Assembly: GCF_000150275.1 (NCBI RefSeq)
Contig: NW_002060951.1
Location: 2,910,580-2,974,579 of the forward strand
Direction of reading: 5' to 3'
DNA: 64,000 nt
Source of the DNA: Trichoplax adhaerens
Taxonomy: Eukaryota; Placozoa; Uniplacotomia; Trichoplacea; Trichoplacidae
A program made the position numbers and the translations under genes. The notes beneath the pieces were generated by a model. That model worked only from the letters and a program-made list of their open reading frames with translations, did no database searches and was not told the DNA's origin. The number at the start of each line of letters is the position of its first letter. Position 1 is the first letter of the stretch. Positions 25,560 to 48,163 of the stretch are shown piece after piece.

Positions 25560-28189
25560 TTAAAATTTATGTTTTCTTCGACGACCGGTGTATTTAGAAT
25601 CGGCGCGAATTTCGCTATAAATATAAAAGAGATTACGCATATAAGTTTTCAGCATAAGATACCAATCTTGTCAAGTCTGCTAAGTAGCTGCAGATCTTCA
25701 GTGTTAATGGAGGATGAAGTTTAATTTTACAAAAACATAGACAATACTTACAAGCCCTGCCTTCGCCGTCTCTGCTTCTTATGAAGAATCCAATCTCTAC
25801 TTTTCTTTCTTGCATGTGCTGGTGCTGCTAGCTTGTTTTTACTACCAGAAAATCTACGCAATTTATTCGTATCAAATTTACGGTATTTACTAATACAATA
25901 TTAATACACTCAAACCTTTCATTTGTAAATTGTACTACATTCGCGATCGGACTAAAGGTAGTATCCAAGCCCTGATAATTATATATAAAGATGTGTTACA
26001 TTTAAGCCTGTCAAATAATATAATTAAGTCAAAAAATGTCTTCAAAAGTTATCTATCAAATTTTATAGTAGGTTTATTATTAATTAGTTATCACCATCGT
26101 AAAGAGTATTAATTGTTAAATATAGAACTTTGACCTGAGGTAACTGAGCTGCTGCAGTTTGTCCAGTGAATAAGCACAGGAACATCCTAAAATAAATTAA
26201 AAATTTCTTAACATCCATTAAATTTCTGTAATTCACAATTATCAATTAACTTTTTAGCTCTGGTGCTGTTTGGATAGTCAACAGTTATACCGCCCGTAAA
26301 ACCAGCTTTCATTGCTGCTGTAGTGATCAGTTCTAGCTATACTCGTATTTATTGGTAATACGTAGTTGAAGATAGCAAAAATATCGTCGCAGGAATGAGT
26401 CATATATTGGAGTAAGGTTACTAGTAGTATTATCTTAAATAAAAAATTCAAAACCTGTTCAGAGTTTTCTGGATATAGCTGAAAAACAGCACGGGCGCCC
26501 CTAGCCTATTGAATGATATATATTCAATACGATAGTCATGGCTAGGTTGCCTATTCAAAAGATTTTTTTCTTATGCCGTACTATGACTAACATCAAATAT
26601 TGCAAAATATACGTGCATAAGCATATGTACACCTCATACCATTGCGATATAAAGACTGCAGAAAAAGCGATATAAACGATGGGCTGGTCTGTGATGTTTC
26701 TTATTTGCGTTGCAAAGCCATTGTATAGCGGAAATGCTTAAGATTTGAATTTGTTTGAAAAGTATAGTACATTATCATAATGTATTCTCGTTGACGATGT
26801 TTGAACTTATCCCAAAATTACGATTACTCCGGTGTACCTGATGACACCATCGAACGTGCCAGGTCGAAAACCAATTCCGTCTCCCATGTCTTGTAAGAAT
26901 AGATCGCCATTTACTTCTCTCCAAGCAGCAACATCTAACGTTTAGTAACGAAAATCGGAGCATTAAGCTAAAGTTCGTATTATTTTAACTTGAAGTACTA
27001 TTGATTTATCGAAGATTATTATTGAATTTAGGAATAGTTCGTCTATACTGTATCTTAAAAATTTCAATTAATGCCAATTCTTGGATAGTATATCTTAATA
27101 ATATCTAGCAGCGGATGTTAAGCGGAAGTGCTCATGCTAAAATGGATTCTCTTATTAGCAGTGGCACAAACGTTCCATTTACTGTACAGCACTGTACGTA
27201 CAGTATATTGAGGGCATACAGGAATATACTAATGAGACAGGATTTACCCAATTCGAACTTAGGATTCTACAGGAATTTGATAGCATTATCATGAAACATC
27301 CGCTTACCGAGCATAGCTTTACTTATATCTAACCCAATCCAGAAATGACCCATTTCCGAGATAATTTCGCCGCTTAAGCCAGATCCGCATCTATCCAAAT
27401 GAATACAACAACGTTCAATAGGTTATCGAAACTTGATACTTATAATTTTAAAGGTAACTAGTTACTTTACATTATGACTTATACAAAGTATTTTATACAG
27501 TTTACGTTAGGCATTTGCTCTTACCCGACGTCTAAAATCAATGAGGGTTGTCCCGATGGTAAGGACAACAATTCCATTGCTCTCTCACTCATTCGAAATT
27601 GGACATCAATAACTCTTGAACTGAAGTACGTGAAATAAATACGCGTATTTCAAACTATAGTAAGTTCATGACATGTTTAATTCCAATAGCACTTCTTACT
27701 TGTTAGTATACTTCGTGGATTCTCTTTCGTTATAGTACTACAATAAAAGAAGATCACAATTTCTCCTAAGAACTCTCCAAGTAATGTACAGTACTATAGA
27801 GTCTAAGTGAAAAAATTTATAATATACTGTACCGTATAATAATCGTAAAATAGCGAATTACAGGCTAATGATGAGCAATGACGAATTGAAAAAAATACAG
27901 TCATTAAAATCGTCGAACTTTCTAAATATCATCTCAGTATGTAGATATGCTTTTCACTACCGTACATTACAGTATACTAAAATGTTAGAGGTTAATCTAC
28001 ATTTGCCGCTATTACAGAAATAGTGATATTATACTGACATAAACTTGCTGCTAGACATCAGTCTTAATCAGTCAAAGCAAAAAGCAAAAAGCAATAAGCG
28101 GCTGTCTACAACCACGCACGATTCGTGGTTAAAAGAACGCTAAAATTTTATACCAATTCTGGTGGTCCACCATGTTCGGGCCTGGGCAT
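25560..28189 (-). CDS. BUD23: 18S rRNA (guanine-N7) methyltransferase
   Basis: SAM-dependent methyltransferase that, with TRMT112, makes m7G in 18S rRNA during small-subunit assembly (family knowledge). Exons: 28154-28189, 27700-27737, 27525-27620, 27308-27390, 26838-26934, 26640-26736, 26455-26505, 26251-26336, 26145-26186, 25752-25853, 25560-25614; about 260 residues. Signatures: [12 protein letters not shown] start, SAM motif [16 protein letters not shown] acidic loop, [47 protein letters not shown], and the basic C-terminus [20 protein letters not shown] ending in [10 protein letters not shown]. The exon at 25752 could instead begin at the acceptor giving 25752-25889 (12 residues more); both keep the frame. 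The region between LFTG and ARKKS is shorter than in human. Confidence 0.94.
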
Positions 28190-28613
28190 TTTGATTAGCG
28201 CAAATTTGATTTAAGATTAATTAATTTTAATTTTATTTTACTGTATTTTATTATTGAGTACAAGTAGTTTAACCTTGAAAGTTTCCTTTAGAACACTACA
28301 GTACTGTAGGTGGTTATTTCTGTCATGGACTACTACTGTAGATAGGCGCACACTAGAAGTCCATAGTACTGACTACACAGTGTACTGTACAGTACAGTAT
28401 TACAAGTGCGGTACGGTACGTACAGTACAGTATAGTGGTCTAAGAGCCAACGGCCTTTTTGTACTAAAGTAACATTTTTATTTCTCGAGTGATGTTTATT
28501 ATGTTTTTTATATTTACAGTATGCAGTAGTCTCACTCCATGCGCATTTCTATTTTTATATAGAAGTTAGAATTTTATAAGCCGAGTGATGTTTTTATAAT
28601 TCACGGAGTAGTT
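28190..28613. other. 5' flank of BUD23 with GTACW DNA
   Basis: Between the BUD23 start and the 3' end of the unrecognised minus-strand gene. GTACW units are present from about 28295 and are densest at 28381-28433. A promoter for BUD23 is expected here (inference). Confidence 0.5.
28381..28433. repeat. GTACW cluster, BUD23 5' flank
   Basis: GTACT/GTACA units including a GTACGGTACGTACAG variant, about 200 bp upstream of the BUD23 ATG. Confidence 0.8.
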
Positions 28614-29215
28614 TCATACGCAGAGTAACGTTTTATATCGCTCCATTTGTAAGCTGAGTGATGCTTTTATTTCATGAATGTGTTTTATGTACTGTATACA
28701 GTCTATTTGTGGAGCGTTATCGAGCATAGTCATTAAACGTAGATAAATGTCTATTTCGATTGCTTCTTCCGAAGGTCTGACTCCCTGTCGCTCAAGTCGA
28801 AATCGAATTTGTTCATCAAGATCGTAGAAATATTTCTGAACGCAAGCAGGTCCATTACCCACTTCATTGCAAACTTAATCGTTGTACAGTACTGTACTGT
28901 ACAGTACAGTACCTTGTACAGTATGTACTGTACATACTGTACAGTACTGTACTGTACAGTGTACAATACAGTGTACAATACAGTGTACTGTACTGTAAAG
29001 TACAGTAAAGTACGGTATCTACCAATACAGTACTGTACAGTAGAACTCGACAGGAAGTGCACGTGTGATCCATACTGTACGAATATGTTTTTACAGTCCA
29101 TACTGTACAGTGTACAGTACTGTACTACGTATTCCAAGTAACTGCACAGCTTCGAGCGCGAGTATTTTCTACCTTGCAAGCTTGTTTCCAAGGTCTCTGA
29201 CAAAATTTTATCAAG
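28614..29215 (-). CDS. Unrecognised protein, C-terminal part
   Basis: A final exon at 28614-28873 joins in phase (1 to 2) to an upstream exon ending at 29173 and running to about 29200-29215, where the 5' boundary is unclear. The joined peptide includes ETLETSLQVCNEVGNGPACV then FRLERQGVRPSEEAIEIDIY, and is predicted to be largely helical. I do not recognise the family. A further upstream exon near 29541-29580 (LDSPHHQALKDEI) is possible but not proven. The intron (28874-29172) is almost entirely GTACW repeat. The gene is divergent from RPS14. The good donor and acceptor, the maintained phase and the non-repetitive composition argue that it is real. Confidence 0.5.
28884..29131. repeat. Large GTACW cluster inside an intron
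   Basis: One of the longest uninterrupted blocks: about 160 bp of GTACA/GTACT units (28884-29046), then shorter runs to 29131. Both strands show open frames made of the same few residues (Tyr, Cys, Thr, Val, Gln, Ser, Leu), which is what a 5-bp repeat read in any frame gives. Confidence 0.88.
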
Positions 29216-29660
29216 GTGAGGTACAGCTACCCGCTATCGATTAGATATCTGACTGCATCCGTCCTTATTTAAGGCTGATTATTTGAGAGAATTACTGGTT
29301 TTTGCTAATTTATATGAATTTCGATTGATTGTATGCGAAAAGGATATGTTTTACCGGATATTTTATCGTATTTTTATGATATTTGTCAAGTGTGTTGAAA
29401 CAGTTCGCATAGTGTAGTTCTTTTACATGATGTGTTTGTACTTTATAACTTTATGTCTGCAAGTTTAGTACTTATAAGATAATATATGCGGATTGTCTAT
29501 GTGCTCTTGCACAATCTCTGCGATTTACGTTACGATTTCGTCTTTTAATGCTTGATGATGAGGGCTATCTAATCCTAGATAGTAAAAATTAGAATTTATT
29601 TGAGGACAGCATAGTAAAGTATCCTTTTGAAAATTTTATGTCTAGGTAGAAAAGAGAAAC

Positions 29661-31099
<1,439 letters not shown>

Positions 31100-31139
31100 T
31101 GTAGTAATTTCTGTAAAGTAATAACACAGTATTATTTGC

Positions 31140-31145
31140 AATAAA
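31140..31145 (+). terminator. Poly(A) signal of RPS14
   Basis: AATAAA 41 bases after the RPS14 stop codon, at the expected distance for a short 3' UTR. Confidence 0.7.
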
Positions 31146-31885
31146 GACGATGAAACTATTTCAATGATAACTACTGGCAATTGATTCTGAGTTCTTGCTA
31201 TGCTCATGTACTAATTACTGTAATTTGGGATATGGATGTTTTTGATGAAATTTTAGTATAAATTCAGCAAAGAAACTTGATACAAGGCTTTGATTAGATA
31301 CAACTAGTCCCCTTTACCGCTTCGCAGGGATTAATTTTATTATATCTATATGTATATTTCGTGTTACTATTAGGTATTTCAAATATTATTTGGGTATATT
31401 TATCGTACAGGTTTAGCGTAGTATTAGTACATTTATTTGTTATTTTTGATATATAAAATACTATAGTTACATCATGAAATTTTACGATCTTTTGAACGTA
31501 GAAATCGCTGTTTGGCAAGTATTTGTACCATTTGAGATATTTAGTGATCAGCTGGTTGTCAAGTACAAGTTTAATCATAAAGCACATTTTCAGAAATTTA
31601 AAAGGAAATTTACTGTTTTATTGCATGGAGTATGTCTAATATGGTATAATACTGTATGATTGTAAGGAACTTACTGCTGTTCTAGCTAAAGTACATTTAT
31701 TATTAATACTTGTCAAAGAACAGACCAATCATTTTCTTATATTGTTGCAAAACATTTTAAGTACCATACAGAATTGAGTCATGTTTTTATAGTGAAATTG
31801 CTGCTGGTACAGTAATTACCAATTCCATGAGTCTTGGAACTTAGCAAGAGCAATCAGGCTTTCTGGTTGATGTGCCAATTTGATT
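31146..31885. other. Convergent intergenic region RPS14-RUFY
   Basis: AT-rich DNA between two 3' ends. Open frames near 31294-31659 overlap each other on both strands and show no splice or homology support. No GTACW cluster. Confidence 0.45.
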
Positions 31886-34800
31886 TTATTCTCGTTTTGC
31901 TGAGGCATTATATCGCGTCAGTAAAAACGTGTAACAGGCGTCGCATACGCGAACTGGCTTCGCAGACGATGGTAGCGGCATATTATTATCAGAACAATTT
32001 CCACAAAAAACTCCACCACAGTGACGGCAATGGTGCTGTGATTGAAGATACATCTAATTTAGAAAATAGATTTCGGCCCTGTGCTTTTCTAACGTTTAGG
32101 CTTACCTTTCTCCTTGAAACACTAAAGGATTTTTTACATTGCTGACAATCAGAGATTGCTTTATCGTCAATCCAGACGCTTTCCTAGACCGCAAATATGG
32201 TAGTAATATGCCTCCCGTTAACCTTAATACTGAAGATTATAACATTACAGAGTATTGACTCTTTAAGTACAAAGTGACGTTCGTAATGATTTACACCATG
32301 ATTTACAAATGCGGAGTATCTCCCTGAAAGTCGCTATTTATCTGTTTGAATGACAAACAGGCATATTTGTACTCTAAGGCATAAAAATAAATTTAGATGC
32401 AAATAAAGGACGATTTCCAACTTATCTGTAGACTGTAGTAGCTTTATCCTACAATATATAGTTTCTAATTTATTGAAGATAATGCGAAGGTTACAGCTCG
32501 TATTTTAGCTCTAACACTCAGTGAAACGGACTGTAGATCTCGTTGAGAAATACCTCAGTGCTTTGTGCGTATATTGTAATATGATATTCAGTCTAATTGT
32601 AGAATTTGACGGTGTCGTTTATAAGTATTATAAGATTTTAATCTCGTGCACAAAATATAATAAATCACAGTATTTGTGACAGAGTTACGCTATTTCATCT
32701 GAGAAGCGTACTTCTTAGGCGCTCCTTACCGAAAATGCTTTTGATACTTCTTTATAGTCTGAGGCTTTTAAGTGTGCTCTTAAAAAGAATTTGAAAAGAA
32801 AATGCGAATAAGCGATAGCGAAACAAATTTTAAATACGAGTAGTATAAGATGCGCCGCCATAAATACTTACTTGCTTAAATGTTCTCCCATTTCTATTAG
32901 GGCCTGGTTTTAATTATGAAGAGTGAATTGGATTGATTTAAATTATATAGTAGCAGATAATCTACTCAAACATTAATCTAGACGTACGTCTGCATTATTT
33001 AAAGAATGACGTAATCATAATAATTTCTGCTTTGATTGGTTTTATTACTAAAGAAATCGCGTAAGACCTATCAATATAGTACGGGGTATACTACAATGTA
33101 TATAATTACGTATTTAAATGCTTATAGAATATCATAGTACAAGTCATATTGTATAGCACTTAATTTTAAATAAACTTAATTTGTTTTGAAAGGCTTTTCT
33201 TATAAATAATATGTTAATTATTGCATAATTCATGAAACATTTTTTACGGTCAAGTGATTGTACATACTATAGTATTATCGGCATTAGTCATGGTTACGGC
33301 TTAGCTGAATGATTTTATTTGCTGGCTCTACCGTCTAACTACATGAGTGCCTAGTATTCTGATGGCAATATTTAGTATATTTTAAAACGTTTAGCTGAGA
33401 CTTTGAGAAACAACCGAGAATATAGAGAATTGAATTAAGAGCACTATTTTACATGTTTGCACATCCGTATTGATGATGTTGCTGTAACTGTACTTGTCTG
33501 ATTATATCAAGATCATTCCTTAGAGGGTGTGAGAATGACATAAGAAAGAAAGAATTACTAAAGAGTGAAATGAATACCTACGGTTCGTGCAATTACAACA
33601 GATACTCATGGTTACATATACGTTTTGCTGGTATAATTTTTACCAGTTTACTTACGAGCTCACGCTCTTCGTAATTCTTTTGTAATTCCTTACATTTTTG
33701 TTCTAGTTCATTCATTTTCTAATAAGAGTTCGTAATTTTGAAGAAAGTCGGAAATCTGATTAAGAACATAATCGTGGTGACTAATTAAATATCTATGGTA
33801 TTTGAACCGTTAAAACGCACAGATTTATCTTTGTTTAGTTTCCGTTGACTGTCACGCAGAATTTCGTTTTCTTTCTGCAAATCGGCAAGGGTTGCCTTTT
33901 AAATTAAATCCATTTAGATAAATTATTTTTGCAAAAAGCTACTTGAAAAATTTATGAATTTAGCTAATTCAAAGCAAGAAAATATAGATGATTTATATGG
34001 AGTGACAGTGAAGCTGTAAACTTTTGTACCACGAATAATTCTGTAGTACACTATACCTGAATATCATTTCTCTCCTGCAACTGCTGAGTTAGTTCTGATT
34101 GCAAGCTTGAGCTAACAGATGTAGCAAGCAATAAGTCAATTGCTTCGAATATAAATAGTTTAAAAATTGAATCAATTTTGTAAATTATGCGTAGTATAAC
34201 CGAACCATTGTTCTTCCATCAGTTGTAGACGAAATTTTAGTTGCTCCGAGGCTTTTGTGTGTTTTTCTAATTCAATACCATTCGCTTCTTTGCTATTAAG
34301 AACTTCTGTTTTAGATAATACTACAATGCTAATTACAATAGCTTAAAACGATACGAATGTAATTGTTTACGTTAATCGTAGGTCCCGTATTATACCATCT
34401 TTTTCATCACATCTCCTTTGCAGTGTGTCAATCAGATCTAGATTGGACTTGCTCGAGGAATTGGTATCCTGGTAGTAGGTACAAAATTTGTTCTATCTTA
34501 AGATCAATAATTAACTAAATGGTTGCGGATTTAAACGTGGTTGTCAATCTTAACTCTACTTTGGAGGGACAGTACTTTCAAAGATATAAATCTTCGTTCT
34601 ATATATACCTTGCTCTGCCATTCAATTAGCAGTTGCTTAACATCACCGAGCTGTTGTCTCAAAGCGCTTATTGTGTCATCTTTTTCATGGATACTTTGCC
34701 ATGCTGCTTTTAGAGAAGACTGTACAATAAGCATAGAGTATGGAGATATGACTGATGAAAAGGATAATCATGATAAAGTGACCAGCATGCAGCCCCTCAT

Positions 34801-37530
34801 TAACAATAACAAATCATTTACATTATTATATTCTTAAACCAACGATACGCTATTGCTACTTATCTACAAATACTACGCAAAGCAATATAAAATGCAACAT
34901 GTACTCAGTCTTATTACACTGGTTTCTTCTTTAGTTTTTAACAGGTCGCGTACTTTTTCTTCTGCTTGCTAAAGCCAAAAGAAATATACTTAAGAGTTTT
35001 AAAATAAGTCAAGCACACACTGATCATCGCACTTTTATGGAATTTTAATTAATCGCGTATTGTATTACATTTCGTAATTCCTTTTCATTTTCTACAGACT
35101 TTTGCAGTTTCGCGTATAGTTCTTCTAGACTAGTTCTAAAAATAGAACGATTCGGCAATTTAAGATTCTGTTACAGATTTTAAGGATAAGACTAAAGAAT
35201 CTGCATATACTTTCTTTCATTAGCGGATTTTCTCTCAGCAGCAAGGTCCAATTCATGCTTCTGAAGATAAAGGTGATTAATTTCCGATTAATAGGACTGT
35301 TCTCGGAACTACAGAAATACACATTAAATTCATGTGGTAGATATGGAAATGACATCATTAACCGGTTAAATTACCATAGAAGCCTGCTGGAAATCTTTGT
35401 TGAGATTTGATATTATATTCTTCAATTTTTCATTTTGTTCTTTCTCACATTGGCCCTTTGCTAAAGCTATGGTTAAATTGTTGCTCATTTGCGTTGTTAA
35501 CTGATTTGAAGAATCTAGTTTCTTCGTAAGCGTTGTGATAGTTGATCTACAGTACAGGAAAAGAATTGGCATGCATAACAAATCATTCGGAATATTTGCA
35601 CATCGATAGTAATACTTTACGAAATCTTTCAAGTTTAGCGGTAAGTTTACGTAGTTGAAAAAGCAACAAATAATATTTTCAAATTTATAGCAAAAAATCT
35701 ATATTAAGCGAACTTTAAATTCCCATTTAATTCTTCTAAGTAACACTTTTGATCAAGAATTGCATCATAGTCGGTGTTTTCCCTATGAGAAGCAATCAAC
35801 TAAGTAAGGTGTAATGATTTTTGACAAAATAAGGCTCTTTAGTCATTGTATCCGGTAGCATTAATGTGTTTAACAAAGTTTTGGCGATCGATTAATTACA
35901 TTACAATTGTAGTGTTCGAATTCTAGTTTTACCTGTTATTATCTTCACTACCTTCATATCCTACAGCATTTTCATCTTTGAAATACATGGATAAATTAAT
36001 AACTAAGGGCTAGAATAATAAAACTTATATCACGGGTTTTGCCAATTTATTGCTGGCATTTCTTAACGGAATCGTAACTATCGATAGCTAAGTTTAACCT
36101 GTGTGTCTAAGTTAATGCCTTTCATTGGGATATTAATATCAATTACGTTCAGGCCAATCAATAAGCCAGCAATGACAGAACTTTCTTCATGCATCAGGGT
36201 CGCATAGCTTTCATAAAATTCGCTGAATAATTTGCAATCGATATAACACTAAGTAATTTTTATAGAGTATTGAAGAAGAAGCAAGGACAAAAGACATCTG
36301 TCTATGATATAAATTTTGAAGGCGCTTATGGCTTACCTTAAGAAATTATCTCTACAATTGATAATTTTTAAGAAGTAAGTTGATAATTTTTTCTGCATTA
36401 AAGCAATTCTAAGCCAAGCTCGCCATCGACCTACATTCGATCTGAATATAGGAAATGTTTGGCATACGTGTGTGAAATAGATAGTTTAAAATGATGAGGA
36501 ACTATTTATAACATCTTTTGTCCGATTCGTCTCGATGATTTTTAAATAATTAAACGTCCACACAGTCGATAACATCAATAAACTTGATACTATAAGACTG
36601 TACCGCGTATGATTAGCAAAATCGCAGTATTTGTGTGAATTATACGTTGATTAATTAGTAAAATGCTGCGAAGAATTAAACAGTTGCCTTTGAGCTCTTT
36701 CAGTAGCCTCTATAAAAATATCGCTTTTCATGCAGATAAAGGACTTAGTTATATTCCCTATTTATTTATAGCGCTATATCTTCGAATCTCGATAAATCTT
36801 TCTGATATCAACATATGTAATAGCGGTGTTTACTGCACGACGATAATATAGTAATAGCGTTTATTTTACATATCTGATACACGATTTTAGGACGAAATTA
36901 TCATTTAACCCTTAATACAATTAGTAAGTGGCCGATATCAACAAATGGTTATCTAAGTTAAAATAAAGTAACTAATGTTATGGAAAGCTAGCGTTAAGGG
37001 CACATAGGGCTGACAATTAACATTAAGCAAACGATACAATCCTAGTTGCATACCTAACACTTGGTAGGCTTCTACAACTACGAATGCTTTGATTTAGTTC
37101 TTCATCACAAGCAATCTTACAGTAGGCCTCGATTATATCCCAAGGTTCCTTACGACGACCAAGAATCATTCGTTTACCTTATGTTAATACAGCATGAATT
37201 CGAGTAAAATAGCATGGAGTATTATTTATAACAATAAATTACAAAAACTCTTTATGCAGTGTTTAGAAATTCTAGCAAACCTTTCAAGCCGTGTCGCAAA
37301 AGTAATTCCAACGCTACAAATAACTCAAGTAGCGGTGGAAAATCAGGGTTCTCCAGGTGTCTGCCTATCCTTAGGGAAGCATCAATAAGTGATTTAATAC
37401 TTAGTTTAGACAAACTTAATATGTTTCTTCTCTCAATCAATCGAACAGGATCGTCCGGTGTGGCCACCGATAAGTCATGGTCTTCATCATAAATTGGATG
37501 AAAATCACTTGCATGAGATGGACTAGACAT
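31886..37530 (-). CDS. RUFY2: RUFY-family RUN and FYVE domain protein
   Basis: Endosomal effector: the RUN domain binds small GTPases or motors, the long coiled coil dimerises, and the FYVE domain binds PI(3)P (family knowledge). Exons: 37281-37530, 37082-37177, 36337-36430, 36099-36222, 35933-36009, 35714-35782, 35375-35546, 35211-35260, 35069-35135, 34920-34968, 34609-34706, 34396-34468, 34206-34305, 34057-34111, 33821-33895, 33656-33718, 32106-32183, 31886-32035. All phases agree; 579 residues. RUN (about 45-200): KLSIKSLIDASL, RAWLRIALMQKKL, AGLLIGLNVID. Coiled coil about 220-505, including EKDDTISALRQQLGDVKQLL. FYVE (about 508-570) has WIDD, CxxC, RRKHHCRHCGG and KPVRVCDAC, so every PI(3)P-contact motif is present. 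It cannot be assigned to one vertebrate paralogue. A 103-residue open frame on the opposite strand of the FYVE exons is a shadow. Confidence 0.95.
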
Positions 37531-38200
37531 TTTGAGGATCGGTAATTTGTCTCGTTTGTTATTAACACAAACACAAACACAAACAGTACAGTATGTTGTA
37601 CAGTACTGTATCATTTTCCCATCTTTCTAATGTACTGTACTGCACGTACAGTACTGTACTGTACTGTACAGTATAGTACTGTACAGTACTGTACACTGTA
37701 TCAAACGTACAGTACAGTACAGTATCAATCGCTGAAAGTGCGGAGCTCTAAGGACTGTGCATCGTTGGTGTACGGGTGAATAACTATTTCACTATCATTT
37801 CAACTTCAATTAATTAAGTACAGTACAGTATCTTCTGCTATACAGTACTCATTTAAAGTCAAGATCTGGTTGGTTCGCATTTCATTTGGTTCGAGTCAGT
37901 TTATTCGAGGAAATTTATCCAGATATTCAGGTTCGAGCTAAGTCAAACTACCGATTTGTTTTATTGTAGCACTTTGTTGGCTGTACAGTATACCAAAGAC
38001 CACTGGTCTGGTACATGCGCGTAAATAGCACTATAATAAATAGATAGATAAATTAAAATTAAAATTATTATTTATCGGTATGCGCCTAAAATCGTATATT
38101 ACTATACGTACATAGTCGCACACCGCATATTGTAACTACAACAATAGCTTTAAATTTAATTTTTTTTATTGCAATGAATAGTCCACTCTAGATTTAGGCG
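37531..38200. promoter_or_regulatory. Shared 5' region of divergent RUFY and STK36
   Basis: A 670-bp gap between two start codons. It contains a GTACW cluster at about 37584-37725 directly upstream of RUFY, an adjoining ACACAA run (37563-37585), and shorter GTACW units near 37815-37835 and 37982. Both promoters are expected here (inference). Confidence 0.55.
37584..37725. repeat. GTACW cluster, RUFY/STK36 flank
   Basis: A clear example of the 5-bp period: between 37632 and 37700 successive units read GTACT, GTACT, GTACA, GTACT, GTACT, GTACT, GTACA with few breaks. The fifth base alternates A/T without a fixed order. Confidence 0.88.
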
Positions 38201-47758
<9,558 letters not shown>

Positions 47759-48163
47759 TGATCGAAATGAAAAATTTGCTGTTATCTTACTGATGTGGCG
47801 ACGCGTTTTATTTATTTTATATTGTATGTACTTGAAATAATTAGTAACGTGTAAAATTAGTTGAGCCTTGATGGTATCAGTGATTGTCATAAATACCATA
47901 GTGGTATAAGTGGCAAACATTTTATTATCATGAATGACATAAAAGGTTTTATAAACGATACTTTTGTAACATGTTTAGAACTATTAATTGGATGGTCGTT
48001 TGCTATGTTCTTCATTTTATTAATTGATTTTCTAGTTTTGAACGTACCGATAAGTTAGTTGTATAACTATTAAGAGTGCTGTTTGAACTTCTATAATACG
48101 AACCGTACTTTACTATACTGTACAGTATATAGTATATAACATATACTGTATACTGAAGGAACA
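47759..48163. other. Convergent intergenic region STK36-THOC6
   Basis: About 400 bp between two stop codons, with no coding content recognised. A short palindromic stretch of GTACAGTAT and TATAC units sits at 48115-48157, next to the THOC6 stop. Confidence 0.45.

Noticed and set aside
26455-26736. Apparent one-base phase break between two BUD23 exons
   Set aside because: Using the acceptor before GCT-AGG (exon 26455-26505) gives a perfect in-frame junction and a conserved [17 protein letters not shown] block.
26775-26963. Arg/Trp/His-rich minus-strand frame
   Set aside because: Wrong frame of the BUD23 SAM-domain exon at 26838-26934.
28751-29203. Open frames of 69-150 codons on both strands, rich in Tyr, Thr, Val, Gln and Ser (also 16381-16614, 19975-20211, 52182-52379, 59828-60180)
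   Set aside because: They are translations of GTACW repeat DNA. A 5-bp unit without stops gives long frames on both strands with the same few residues.
31834-32145. 103-codon plus-strand open frame
   Set aside because: It is antisense to the RUFY FYVE exons, which have clear homology and splice sites.
37194-37492. Plus-strand open frames of 64-77 codons
   Set aside because: They are antisense to RUFY exons 1 and 2 (RUN domain).
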